Source of the DNA: Deltaproteobacteria bacterium UBA6967 | GTDB lineage: Bacteria > SAR324 > NAC60-12 | DNA: 28,070 nt | Direction of reading: 5' to 3' | NCBI GenBank assembly: GCA_002450295.1 | Contig: DJYX01000149.1 | Span: forward strand, 1-28,070 | Shown here: positions 19,658-27,979 of the stretch, piece by piece | How the letters are laid out: each line of letters begins with the position of its first letter | Position numbering within the stretch: position 1 is the stretch's first letter | Program-made: the position numbers and the translations under genes | The notes under the pieces: model-generated | Database searches by the model: none | What the model was told of the DNA's origin: nothing | Seen by the model: only the letters and a program-made list of their open reading frames with translations

Positions 19658-20035
19658 TGCGGAGTCGGAGATAAGCCGGGTTCTGTTCTCATCTAAGAGT
19701 CGTGATCATTTATCTAGGATTGCTGTTACCAGCAACCTCGAGCATCCTACCCGATCGCCAGACGGGCCGCCTGATTACGATCCTATTTGGACTTGCAGCA
19801 GATGGGGTTTACCCTGCCAGGTCTGTCACCAGCCCCGCGGTGAGCTCTTACCTCCCCGTTTCACCCTTGCCTGTGCCGAAGCCATCGGCGGTCTATTTTC
19901 TGTGGCACTTTCCGTCGGCTCACGCCGCCTGGCCGTTAGCCAGCATCCTGCCCTGTGCTGCCCGGACTTTCCTCTCGTAACTCGAGAATCATGATCGATT
20001 CCCTCGCCACCAGCGATCACGTATCTAACTCCGCA
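19658..20035 (-). ncRNA. rnpB: RNase P RNA (class A)
   Basis: On the minus strand this stretch contains the universal RNase P core. GAGGAAAGTCCGGG is at 19974-19961 (5' side of P4), and ACAGAACCCGGCTTATC at 19686-19670 is the 3' conserved region. Between them are CAAATAGG, GACCGCCGATGGC, GGGTGAAACGGGGAGGTAAGAGCTCACC and a GGTAA loop that can pair with the tRNA CCA end. I set the ends by the P1 helix: TGCGGAGT at 20035-20028 pairs perfectly with ACTCCGCA at 19665-19658. The length of about 378 nt agrees with class A RNAs. It processes the 5' ends of tRNA precursors with RnpA. The 3' end lies one base from the convergent MinD-like stop codon, with no terminator seen. The exact ends are estimated. 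Confidence 0.95.
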
Positions 20036-20177
20036 AGCTCACTACGCTATCAAGAAGTCTTTGTAATCGCTAACTATTTTTTCATCACTGGCCAGTCTGC
20101 CTTGAGGAGTATGTTCATTGGCGCTGCCTATGGTCCCTCATTGAGGAACCGTTCTCTCGAACTCTAGCTAACCGCAC

Positions 20178-21272
20178 ATGACCCTTCTAATCGTTTTTGT
20201 AGCAATGGCGATAGGAATCTCTTTTGTCTGCTCCATTGCCGAAGCCGTCTTACTTAGCATCACTCCGGCCTACGTTGCTCTTTTGCAGGAAAAAGGGAAG
20301 CGCTCCGGAGGGATGTTGTTTCAATTGAAGGAAAATGTGGATCGGCCGCTCACCGCCATCCTGACCCTGAACACCGTCGCCAACACGGTAGGAGCCGCTG
20401 GAGTTGGAGTTCAAGCAACTCAACTTTTTGGTGATGAGTACCTTGGCGTTGCCTCGGGAGCTTTGACCCTGATGATTCTGATCTTCTCAGAAATCATTCC
20501 CAAAACGATGGGCGCTGCTTTCTGGAGGTCCTTGGCCCCGACAGTAGGTTACTTCATCAAATATCTAGTTTTGATTCTCCTGCCCTTCGTCTGGCTCGCA
20601 GAGTTTCTGACACGCGGTATGAAACAGCATCGTGAGTTGACTGGTTTCAGCCGAGAAGAGTTCGCCTCGATGGCGGAACTTGGCATCAAGGAAGGCCAAC
20701 TCGAAGAAAGTGAATCAAGAATTCTTCGTAATCTCTTTCGTTTCCGCTCCTCCTATGCTGAGGATATCATGACCCCCCGAACCGTGGTATTCTCCTTGGA
20801 AGAAAACCTGACAGTGGACGAATATTTCACACTGCATCCCCAAAATCCTTTCTCACGGATTCCGATCTATCAGAAGCACCCTGATCAAGTGACCGGATAT
20901 GTTCTTAAAAACGATATCATCATGGCCCAGGCGCAAGACAGACCTCAAACTAGGCTCAGTGATTTCCGGCGGCAAGTGGTAGTAACGCGTTACAATGCTA
21001 CCATTGCCGAGGTTTTTGATCTGATGATCAGCAAACGGGAACAACTCGCTTTGGTGGTTGATGACGACTGGGGAACAATGGTTGGAGTTGTGACTATGGA
21101 AGATGTCGTCGAGACCTTGCTAGGCTTGGAGATCGTTGATGAGGACGACAAGAATGAGGACATGCAGGTGTTAGCTCGTCGTCTATGGGAAAGACGTGCC
21201 CGAGCTATGGGACTGCAGTTGGATGACAAGGAAGATCAACCTTCCCGTCAAGAACCTCAGGGTGCTTCTTAG
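20178..21272 (+). CDS. DUF21 (CNNM) plus CBS-pair membrane protein
   Basis: The 364-residue product starts with the CNNM/DUF21 membrane domain (about 1-165), with hydrophobic segments near 3-25, 60-80, 90-110 and 122-146 and the conserved SIAEAVLLSITPAY and IFSEIIPKTMG motifs. A CBS pair follows (about 194-320; EDIMTPRTVVFSLEENLTV begins the first, VGVVTMEDVVETLLGLEIVDE ends the second). Relatives such as CorB/CorC and human CNNM proteins move Mg2+ or regulate divalent-cation efflux. The C-terminal CorC/HlyC domain found in many bacterial relatives is missing; the tail is about 40 charged residues. That makes a compact variant rather than a truncated gene. It lies alone, 143 bases after the rnpB promoter side, and is followed by a gene for sugar metabolism. 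Confidence 0.88.
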   Translation: MTLLIVFVAMAIGISFVCSIAEAVLLSITPAYVALLQEKGKRSGGMLFQLKENVDRPLTAILTLNTVANTVGAAGVGVQATQLFGDEYLGVASGALTLMILIFSEIIPKTMGAAFWRSLAPTVGYFIKYLVLILLPFVWLAEFLTRGMKQHRELTGFSREEFASMAELGIKEGQLEESESRILRNLFRFRSSYAEDIMTPRTVVFSLEENLTVDEYFTLHPQNPFSRIPIYQKHPDQVTGYVLKNDIIMAQAQDRPQTRLSDFRRQVVVTRYNATIAEVFDLMISKREQLALVVDDDWGTMVGVVTMEDVVETLLGLEIVDEDDKNEDMQVLARRLWERRARAMGLQLDDKEDQPSRQEPQGAS

Positions 21273-21393
21273 CATCGACGGACATCCTGTCTTCAGAGTG
21301 AACCAGCTGTTGCCCAACCCGCTCCCTCCGGTGTCATCCCCGAGGCAACATCAACCATAACGGGCAATTACTAAATTTCAAGTAAGAAATATG

Positions 21394-21422
21394 TTAAAAG
21401 TTATTTTTTTTAGTTTTATAAT
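21394..21422 (+). promoter_or_regulatory. Candidate promoter 1 upstream of fcl
   Basis: TTAAAA at 21394-21399 and a perfect TATAAT at 21417-21422 are separated by 17 bases in an AT-rich stretch. The expected start near 21429 would leave a leader of about 110 bases before fcl. Confidence 0.4.
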
Positions 21423-21449
21423 TTAGATTATCCAAATGTAGTTGTTTTT

Positions 21450-21478
21450 TTGAAGTTGTTCTGTTGTTGCAATATCTT
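21450..21478 (+). promoter_or_regulatory. Candidate promoter 2 upstream of fcl
   Basis: TTGAAG at 21450-21455 (4 of 6) and TATCTT at 21473-21478 (4 of 6) are 17 bases apart. The upstream AT-rich tract could act as an UP element. The palindrome GTTGCAAC follows at 21483-21490, and a GTTGTTGCAA copy overlaps the spacer. A regulator could sit here, but this is only suggestive. Confidence 0.35.
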
Positions 21479-21537
21479 TGATGTTGCAACTTTGAACGTT
21501 TGAAGATGTGAATGACTGAAAGTAGACAAAACTAAAA

Positions 21538-22473
21538 ATGAATAAAGAATCTAAAATCTATATTGCAGGTCATCGAGGATTAGTCGGCTCTGCCATTCAG
21601 CGAACTTTGAGCCGCCATGGGTACAGTAATTTGATTGTGAGAACACGAGCAGAACTGGACCTTCTGAATGCAGAGGCAGTAGAGGAGTTTTTCTCAAAGG
21701 AGAATCCTGAGTATGTGTTTTTAGCAGCAGCTCGAGTCGGTGGCATTCACGCCAATAATACTTATCCGGCTGATTTCCTGTATGAAAACTTACAGATTCA
21801 GAATCACGTTTTGCAGAATGCCTGGCGAGTTCAGGTGAAGAAGCTGTTGTTTCTAGGAAGTTCCTGCATCTATCCAAGAGACTGCCCACAACCAATTCAA
21901 GAGGATTATTTCTTGACAGGGCCGCTGGAGAGCACGAACCGAGCTTATGCCTTGGCCAAGATCGCTGGCATTGAACTTTGCCAGAGCTTCAATCGACAGC
22001 ATGGAACCAAGTTTCTGAGTGTGATGCCCACGAATCTTTATGGTGTTCACGACAACTTTCATCCGGAAAATTCCCATGTACTGCCTGCACTGATCCGAAG
22101 AATTCATGAAGCCAAAGTGAAGTCCTTGCCAGAAGTAGTTGTCTGGGGTACGGGGACTCCAAGAAGAGAGTTTCTTCTTTCGGATGAATTGGCAGAGGCA
22201 TGCTTACACTTGATGTTACATTACGACGACGGAGAGTTGGTGAACATTGGCTGGGGTGAAGACCAGACCATCAAAGAATTAGCAGAGACTATCTGTGAGG
22301 TGGTCGGGTATCATGGGAAGCTACGTTTTGATCCAACACGGCCAGATGGCACTCCTCGCAAGGTTTTGGATGTAAGTCGACTCAAATCACTGGGATGGCA
22401 ACCCAAGATCACACTGCGTGAGGGCTTACAGCAGGTTTATCGCTGGTACTGTGAGGAATATGCCGCTGCCTGA
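21538..22473 (+). CDS. fcl: GDP-L-fucose synthase
   Basis: The 311-residue product is an extended short-chain dehydrogenase. [10 protein letters not shown] (11-20) is the NADP glycine motif, [17 protein letters not shown] and LGSSCIYP (Ser108/109) are diagnostic of fucose synthase, and Tyr137-Lys141 (AYALAK) is the catalytic pair. MPTNLYG and [14 protein letters not shown] also match. It converts GDP-4-keto-6-deoxymannose to GDP-L-fucose for surface polysaccharide. Its usual partner gmd, which makes the substrate, is not in the window, so the pathway must be completed elsewhere. It begins after a 265-base AT-rich intergenic region with two promoter candidates. The RibD-like start overlaps its last 14 bases. 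Confidence 0.93.
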   Translation: MNKESKIYIAGHRGLVGSAIQRTLSRHGYSNLIVRTRAELDLLNAEAVEEFFSKENPEYVFLAAARVGGIHANNTYPADFLYENLQIQNHVLQNAWRVQVKKLLFLGSSCIYPRDCPQPIQEDYFLTGPLESTNRAYALAKIAGIELCQSFNRQHGTKFLSVMPTNLYGVHDNFHPENSHVLPALIRRIHEAKVKSLPEVVVWGTGTPRREFLLSDELAEACLHLMLHYDDGELVNIGWGEDQTIKELAETICEVVGYHGKLRFDPTRPDGTPRKVLDVSRLKSLGWQPKITLREGLQQVYRWYCEEYAAA

Positions 22474-22909
22474 TGAATACTGGATGCAGCAAGCGATTCA
22501 ACTTGGGGAAACGGTTCGAGGCAAGACAGGAGATAATCCCCACGTAGGCTGCGTCTTGGTTGAGAAGAACCAACTACTTGTCAAAGGCTGGACTCATCCC
22601 CCTGGACAGCATCACGCTGAAGCCCATGCGATTCATCAAGCACAGGAGTTGGGGTTGGATTTTAGCAAGCTAACCCTGTACTGCACGTTGGAACCCTGTT
22701 CGTTCGTAGGACGAACTCCTGCTTGTGCAGAAACGATCTCTGAGGTTGGCATCCGTCATGTGGTGGTCGGTATCAAAGATCCTCACCCAAGAGTCAACGG
22801 AGCAGGTATTTCGATCATGAGAAACGCTGGCGTTGAGGTAAAAGAAGGGCTTTGCGTTGATGAAATTCGCGAGAGTTTGGGAGATTGGCTGAGACGCTTT
22901 GAAGAATAA
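22460..22909 (+). CDS. Stand-alone RibD-type pyrimidine deaminase
   Basis: The start is set at the ATG at 22460 because GTGAGGA lies just upstream; the frame is open to 22418 but that would run through the fcl gene. The 149-residue product has the zinc deaminase site His52-Ala-Glu54 (AEAH), [11 protein letters not shown] with Cys80 and Cys89 as zinc ligands, and NPHVGCVLV. This matches the N-terminal domain of RibD, which deaminates diaminohydroxyphosphoribosylaminopyrimidine in riboflavin synthesis. The reductase domain (about 200 residues) is absent and not encoded next door. The protein may work with a separate reductase, as in some plants and bacteria, or act on another pyrimidine. The 14-base overlap implies coupling with fcl. 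Confidence 0.85.
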   Translation: MPLPDEYWMQQAIQLGETVRGKTGDNPHVGCVLVEKNQLLVKGWTHPPGQHHAEAHAIHQAQELGLDFSKLTLYCTLEPCSFVGRTPACAETISEVGIRHVVVGIKDPHPRVNGAGISIMRNAGVEVKEGLCVDEIRESLGDWLRRFEE

Positions 22910-22916
22910 ATTTGGC

Positions 22917-23354
22917 TTAAAAGGAGGGAGGACCTAACAGACCGCTCAGATAACCCGCCACACCAGCTGCACAAATCCCACGGAAGGCTATACATTTGGC
23001 TTTTCCAAGCTGCTTGCCATTCGTGCTATAAACATAGACCCAAAACGAAGTCCAATCGTAAAGGGCAACCAGTTCTCCTGCTTCATTGTACAATCTTCGA
23101 TTCGTGGCTCGGCCAGTAATAGACTTCTCCTCATCCTCTTTTACCAGTAGCATTTCAAAAGAACCTTCTCGCATTGCGTAGGCGATCTTTCCCATTTTCC
23201 TTTTGCTGGGATCAAGCAGTTCTACGTAGTCGATGAAGATCAGTGCGGTGCCAACTTCTTCTTCACTAGGGCTGAGAATCGCAGTTTGCAGTGGCAGCGC
23301 AAATGCCCCTAGAGGAATCAATAGCAACCAGCAACTGAACAACAAGCGTCGCAT
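22917..23354 (-). CDS. Secreted hypothetical protein
   Basis: The 145-residue product begins with a clear Sec signal peptide (MRRLLFSCWLLLIPLGAFA, probable cleavage after residue 19). The remainder is about 126 residues with mixed charge, a WTSFWVYVY aromatic patch (about 101-109) and the last third IAFRGICAAGVAGYLSGLLG, which has two close cysteines (Cys120 and Cys127) and may be surface-anchoring or beta-rich. I do not recognise a family. The gene is convergent with the RibD-like gene, whose stop is only 7 bases from its own, and divergent from the other secreted hypothetical gene at 23516. No terminator is visible in that junction. Confidence 0.65.
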   Translation of the reverse strand: MRRLLFSCWLLLIPLGAFALPLQTAILSPSEEEVGTALIFIDYVELLDPSKRKMGKIAYAMREGSFEMLLVKEDEEKSITGRATNRRLYNEAGELVALYDWTSFWVYVYSTNGKQLGKAKCIAFRGICAAGVAGYLSGLLGPPSF

Positions 23355-23515
23355 ACGCTATCCATGAAAAGCAGTGAGTGAGAGGATTTCTGGAAAACAA
23401 GGATTGTTCCAAAGCTGATTAGAAACAAAGAAGCTTTAAGAAAGAGCTAAAGTTCTAAATCAATCTGCCGATAATAATTCTAGAAATAATTGTCTTTTTT
23501 GGAGAAAGGGCACCT

Positions 23516-23935
23516 ATGTCATTGCGAAAATTGATTAAGAAATCGCTGCTTGTTCTGGGAACCGGAGTTGTACTGACGACGGTGCTACCTGTTGGAGGAA
23601 TCGCTCAGGACAATATCAACACACCAGGAAACATCTTCTCTCAGTGGGTAAAACTCTCGCTGATGGGTTACAATCAGTCTGAGATTGAAGCTACCCTTAA
23701 TGTCTACCAGACTGAAGAAATTCAGCTCGTCAAGCGACGCTTGCGCAGGAATGTACTCAATAATCTAGTGGGTGTGAACTTGAAGCAAGACATCTCCTTG
23801 AGTACCACGGAGCAGGAACTGCGCTACATACGGGATAAGATTCGTACTGAAATTCGCTTTGCAGGTTTAGAAAACGATTTTCTGGTTCGTCAGATGATCC
23901 GCCACCAATTTGGAATTGCAGTCCAAGATATTTGA
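23516..23935 (+). CDS. Secreted hypothetical protein with charged helical domain
   Basis: The 139-residue product has a Lys-rich N-terminus and a hydrophobic core at about 10-27, with likely cleavage near GGIAQ-DN (residue 31). The mature part (about 108 residues) is rich in charged and Leu/Ile residues and appears mostly helical, with RRLRRNV and RYIRDKIRTEIRF stretches. A GGAG ribosome site lies 10 bases upstream of the ATG. No family is recognised. It is divergently arranged with the secreted hypothetical gene at 22917-23354, sharing a 161-base intergenic region. It ends 54 bases before the tRNA-Pro gene. An extracytoplasmic regulatory or structural role is possible but unproven. Confidence 0.65.
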   Translation: MSLRKLIKKSLLVLGTGVVLTTVLPVGGIAQDNINTPGNIFSQWVKLSLMGYNQSEIEATLNVYQTEEIQLVKRRLRRNVLNNLVGVNLKQDISLSTTEQELRYIRDKIRTEIRFAGLENDFLVRQMIRHQFGIAVQDI

Positions 23936-23946
23936 TCAGATTTCTC

Positions 23947-23974
23947 TTGCCATTCCCTGTAGATACGATAGAAA
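23947..23974 (+). promoter_or_regulatory. Candidate promoter for tRNA-Pro
   Basis: TTGCCA at 23947-23952 (5 of 6) and TAGAAA at 23969-23974 (4 of 6) are separated by 16 bases. The start would be about 7-10 bases before the mature tRNA. The match is reasonable but not strong. Confidence 0.35.
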
Positions 23975-23989
23975 GGTAGGTTTTCGCGG

Positions 23990-24066
23990 CGGGGTGTAGC
24001 GCAGTCTGGTAGCGCGCTTGTTTTGGGAACAAGAGGTCGCTGGTTCGAACCCAGTCACCCCGACCA
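23990..24066 (+). tRNA. tRNA-Pro (anticodon UGG)
   Basis: The acceptor stem CGGGGTG (23990-23996) pairs with CACCCCG (24056-24062), the D stem is GCGC/GCGC, and the anticodon stem CTTGT/ACAAG encloses loop TTTGGGA with anticodon TGG, giving tRNA-Pro reading CCA and, by wobble, other CCN codons. The T arm CTGGTTCGAACCCAG is normal. The discriminator is A24063, and CCA is encoded at 24064-24066. Confidence 0.96.
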
Positions 24067-24242
24067 TGAAATAACCTGCACAGTTTCCTCCCCAGTATTC
24101 CTCCTGCAACTTCTCTGACTAGCAAATCCAAAACTTAGTCTTTTCAAAACGGAACATTCGCTCCAACTTCTGCTCATCCTGAAATCGGCCTAACAAAAAT
24201 TTTGCTCTCCAAAGCAAAGATCCTCCCCTACTTTTTCGTGCC

Positions 24243-26693
24243 ATGAAATTTCTATTTGCTGGTTTGTTCTGGCTACTGACCACTAATCCATTGTGGCCCG
24301 CTGAACCTTTCTTCATTGATTCATGGAAAATACTGGGTCCCTTCATGGCGGCTCCAAGAGATGGTGGAACCGATCACTTGCTCAAATATGGAGGCGAGGA
24401 AAATATTATTCCCCATGATTCTCAAGTGTTTTATTCGGAGTATGCGGATCAAGGAATCCTGAAGTGGGAGGAGATCTCTGTAGACTCTGATCGAGTTGAA
24501 ATCAATTATGAGGAGATTGATTGGAATGCTTCTTACAGCCGCTTGGGTGGGGTGGGCCTTTTGAATATGGGCTATGCGTATACGGAAATCCAAGCGGATT
24601 CAGATCAGGTCGCTCTAGTGAGTTCTCAGCAAGTTGGTAGATTTTATGTCAACGGCCGAGGATACCAAGGGGAACCTTACAATGCGAACTATCAGCGGAC
24701 AGCCGTATCTTTGCATAAGGGTATTAACCGAATCCTTGTTAAGTTTGCTGGAAAGCACAAGAGATCTTTTCGCTTTCAGATCGAACCTACCGAACTGAAG
24801 GCTCTCTTTCTAGAGGATGTAACCCAACCCGATCTGTTGGATCTGGAGGAAAAGAGAGTCTTGTTGGCTGTACCCATCTTGAACACAACTAAGCGTTGGT
24901 TGCGAGACCTCACAATTGAACTGGATTCCAGCCCAGTTCTGAAAGAGAAAATCTATGATGTCCCACCAATTCCACCATTGGGTGTCATTAAGATTCCTTT
25001 GAAAATTGAATTATCTGGATTTTCTGAATCTTTCATTACTGTTGAGCTAACCCTCGGAGACAGCAAGCAAGAAGAGCTTTCACGAATTCCAATCAAATTG
25101 AATCGCAAGTCTCGAACTGAACCACTGAAACAAACGTTTCTTTCCAGGGTAGATGGTTCTGTTCAATACTACGGCATCCGTTATCCGGAACCCTATGATC
25201 CAAAGCAAGAATATGCAGTGATCTTTTCATTACACGGGGCGGGAGTGGAAGCAATCCATTTGGCGGCTCAATATTCCAGTAAGGATTGGGCGTTTGTGAT
25301 CACTCCCACAAACCGCAGGCCCTATGGTTTTGATTGGCAGGACTGGGGACGCCTCGACTTTGAAGAAGTTTTTGAAGAAGTGATGAAAGAATATCCCATC
25401 GACCCAGATCGTGTTTATTTAGCAGGTAGTTCCATGGGGGGGCAGGGAGTCTGGCACATTGGCCTGCACGATCCTTCACGTTTTGCGGCATTGGCACCCC
25501 AGGCTGGGTGGACGGGCTTTCAGCACTACTCCCCATTCACGATGCAGAAAAGCCAGATGTTTGCAGCTCCAGACTTGTTGAATGTTCGGAATCGCGTGAT
25601 GCAGGATTCCAACAATTTGTACTTTCTGGAAAACCTCCAGCATCTGCCCGTGGTGATTACTCAAGGAGCGGAGGACCGTACAGTCCCCCCGTTGCATCCA
25701 AGAATGTTCCAGAAGTTCCTGAAGGACAGAGAATTCGTGGTCAACTACCGAGAACTGCCAGAGCAGGGTCATTGGTGGGATGAACCACGTTCTTCAGGGG
25801 GAGGATCTGACGCTGTTGATAACATGGAAATGCTGGACTTTCTGAAACAACAGGTTCGTAATCGATATCCTCAGCAATTCAATATTCGTCTTTTCGACCT
25901 CTCGATCAACGACACCTTTTATTGGATTCGTGTTCTTTCACAAAAAGAAGCAATGCAGCAGACGAAAATTTCTGTGGAAGTGATCGGAGAAAAGATTTTG
26001 TTGAATACTGAGAATGTATCAGCAATAGAGGTTGACTGGGGTGCTCTCAATCTGCCGATTCAACGGATTATTTGGAATCAGCAGCACTATCCGATCTCGG
26101 ATGATTCCCCGATGCTATTGGGTCCAGAACCAGATTCAGCAGCGCAATTAGCCACAAAGTATCCTGCATTGAAGTCTGTTTTCTTCCGACCCTTTGTGTT
26201 GGTCTACGGAACGCAGGGAGGAACGCATCAGCAGGAAATGTTGCTGCACCGAGCAAATCAGATTGCGATTCGATTCTGGCGCAGAGCCAATGGCTCCGTG
26301 CGAGTGATTGCAGATACTGAAGTGACAGAGTCTATCGAATCAGAGTTCAACTTAGTGATGTTGGGCAATCCAAAATCCAATTTAATGATCAAGAAGCTAT
26401 TGCCTCACACTCCCCTTGAGTTCACGGAAAACGGACTGCGCCTGGAGGGTAAAGAGTATGTTGGGGAATTGGCAGCATCCATCATGTATCCTCATCCTCA
26501 ATTCCCAGAGCGGATGCTGGCATTCTTTACAGGTACCACCACTGAAGCGGAGAAAACCAGCCTCCATTTCCTGCCAATCTACTCAGGGTCAGGGACTCCA
26601 CACTACGTCGTTTTTGATAAAACAGTTCGTCAATACGGTTGGGGTGGGGTGCACAGTGCTGGTTTCTTTGATTTCAGGAATCAACTTCCCTGA
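24243..26693 (+). CDS. Large secreted alpha/beta-hydrolase (prolyl-oligopeptidase/esterase-like)
   Basis: The 816-residue product begins with a Sec signal peptide (hydrophobic at about 2-14, likely cleavage after PLWPA, residue 20). Residues about 21-180 form a beta-rich N-terminal domain. The alpha/beta-hydrolase lies at about 300-540: FSLHGAG (328-334) is the oxyanion strand, GSSMG (395-399) holds nucleophile Ser397, GAEDRTVP supplies Asp478, and EQGHWWDEP supplies His510. All three triad residues are visible. A further domain of about 270 residues (545-816) of unknown function follows. The family includes prolyl oligopeptidases and esterases; the substrate cannot be deduced. The gene is 176 bases after the tRNA; that gap is CT-rich and shows no gene. 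Confidence 0.8.
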   Translation: MKFLFAGLFWLLTTNPLWPAEPFFIDSWKILGPFMAAPRDGGTDHLLKYGGEENIIPHDSQVFYSEYADQGILKWEEISVDSDRVEINYEEIDWNASYSRLGGVGLLNMGYAYTEIQADSDQVALVSSQQVGRFYVNGRGYQGEPYNANYQRTAVSLHKGINRILVKFAGKHKRSFRFQIEPTELKALFLEDVTQPDLLDLEEKRVLLAVPILNTTKRWLRDLTIELDSSPVLKEKIYDVPPIPPLGVIKIPLKIELSGFSESFITVELTLGDSKQEELSRIPIKLNRKSRTEPLKQTFLSRVDGSVQYYGIRYPEPYDPKQEYAVIFSLHGAGVEAIHLAAQYSSKDWAFVITPTNRRPYGFDWQDWGRLDFEEVFEEVMKEYPIDPDRVYLAGSSMGGQGVWHIGLHDPSRFAALAPQAGWTGFQHYSPFTMQKSQMFAAPDLLNVRNRVMQDSNNLYFLENLQHLPVVITQGAEDRTVPPLHPRMFQKFLKDREFVVNYRELPEQGHWWDEPRSSGGGSDAVDNMEMLDFLKQQVRNRYPQQFNIRLFDLSINDTFYWIRVLSQKEAMQQTKISVEVIGEKILLNTENVSAIEVDWGALNLPIQRIIWNQQHYPISDDSPMLLGPEPDSAAQLATKYPALKSVFFRPFVLVYGTQGGTHQQEMLLHRANQIAIRFWRRANGSVRVIADTEVTESIESEFNLVMLGNPKSNLMIKKLLPHTPLEFTENGLRLEGKEYVGELAASIMYPHPQFPERMLAFFTGTTTEAEKTSLHFLPIYSGSGTPHYVVFDKTVRQYGWGGVHSAGFFDFRNQLP

Positions 26694-26734
26694 AGTTTTC
26701 AGTTTTCTATCTTTTCTTTCTTGAGTTCTACCAC

Positions 26735-27979
26735 TTGTTCACAAAATCAACATCAGTGAATCCGCTCGTTCCCCGTAAAGTAGCCACTTGGCTGCTGGTT
26801 GTCACCATGGGTTGTGGCACTGCTGGAATCACGATCATTTCACCGGCACTCAACTCGATCACCAAATACTTCAGTGTGGATGAAGCTGCTGCGCAGTCTC
26901 TGCTCTCGGGCTATTTCATTGCGATGGCAGTCTCTCAATTGATCTACGGACCACTCTCCGATCGTTATGGGCGTCGTCGCCCACTGCTGGTTGGCCTAGT
27001 TGGATTTGCCCTTGGGGGGCTGCTAGCTGCTTCGGCAGAGTCTTTTGAGGTACTCGTACTTGCCCGCGTGCTGCAGGGCCTTGGTGCTGCTTCGATTGCC
27101 TCGATCATACGAGCGATCATCAACGATTCATATGGTCGATTGGAAGCGGCCGGAGCCTTCGCAACAATCAGTGGGATCATGGTGATTGTGCCAATCTTCA
27201 GTTTTGCCTTTGGTGGTCTGATCAGTGATCTGATCGGTTGGAAAGGGATCATGTTTGGGATCTTCTTCGCAGGCTTAATCCCGCTGGCATTGAATTTCAT
27301 CTTTTTACCAGAAACCAATCTGCGACCGATTCCACAAATTCGATTGGGCAGCCTGGTGCAAGATCATTTGATCCTGTTGACAAATCCGATGTTCCTAACG
27401 TTCATGCTTGCTTCCTCATTTTGTGTTGGAATTTTTTTCACGATGATTGGGTTTGTTCCATTTGAATATCAGAGAATTGGCGTTGACAATACAGAAATGG
27501 GTTTTTGGTTTGTGTTGATTCCATGTGGATACACCCTGGGGAATTTGATTACAAAAAACTTTGTTCACCGTATTGGAATCGAGAGGATGTCGCAGATTGG
27601 TGGCTTGATTTCGATCATAGCAACCAGCGCATTGCTGCTGCCAAGCTTTATAGGATGGTACCATCCCACTTTGATTGCGATTCCATGTTTCTTATTTGGT
27701 TTCGCATCAGGTTTTGTAATCGCTAATGCGACCATGGGTGCGATTGCAGCGGCAGGAAAGCTGGGAGGAAGCGCATCAGGAATTGTTGGTGCGGGCCAAA
27801 TGGGTTTTGGCATCTTCGGGGGGTCGTTGGTGGTCAGCGTTGGAGGTTATGAGCATTTTGAGAGTGGAGTGCTAGTCCTCATTGGATTGGCAGCCCTTTC
27901 CACTCTATCGTCAACGTTGGCCCAGCACTTTAGCAAAACTCTGCCACTGGTTGAACCTGTCGAACAGGAAGCATCCTGA
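26735..27979 (+). CDS. Bcr/CflA-like MFS drug or metabolite exporter
   Basis: The product has about 414 residues and twelve hydrophobic segments. LIYGPLSDRYGRRRPLLVG (about 70-88) is the MFS loop 2-3 signature. ISPALNSITKYFSVDEAAAQ near the start and VLARVLQGLGAASIASIIRAIINDSY (about 109-134) match the Bcr/CflA multidrug branch. It exports drugs or small metabolites by proton antiport in the inner membrane. The start is uncertain: the TTG at 26735 and the GTG at 26756 (giving 407 residues) are both possible and neither has a strong ribosome site. It follows the hydrolase gene by 41 bases. Its 3' end may overlap a minus-strand frame that enters at the right edge. Confidence 0.85.
   Translation: MFTKSTSVNPLVPRKVATWLLVVTMGCGTAGITIISPALNSITKYFSVDEAAAQSLLSGYFIAMAVSQLIYGPLSDRYGRRRPLLVGLVGFALGGLLAASAESFEVLVLARVLQGLGAASIASIIRAIINDSYGRLEAAGAFATISGIMVIVPIFSFAFGGLISDLIGWKGIMFGIFFAGLIPLALNFIFLPETNLRPIPQIRLGSLVQDHLILLTNPMFLTFMLASSFCVGIFFTMIGFVPFEYQRIGVDNTEMGFWFVLIPCGYTLGNLITKNFVHRIGIERMSQIGGLISIIATSALLLPSFIGWYHPTLIAIPCFLFGFASGFVIANATMGAIAAAGKLGGSASGIVGAGQMGFGIFGGSLVVSVGGYEHFESGVLVLIGLAALSTLSSTLAQHFSKTLPLVEPVEQEAS

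Noticed and set aside
19653..20020. Several open frames on both strands between the MinD-like and DUF21 genes
   Set aside because: They lie in the RNase P RNA gene, whose conserved core explains the sequence.
21325..21346. Imperfect hairpin CCTCCGG/CCCCGAGG after the DUF21 gene
   Set aside because: It has a mismatch and no following T tract.
23757..24131. Minus-strand frame of 124 residues across the tRNA-Pro gene
   Set aside because: Its GRGDWVRTSDLL stretch is the antisense translation of the tRNA, a common spurious annotation; it also overlaps the plus-strand secreted gene.
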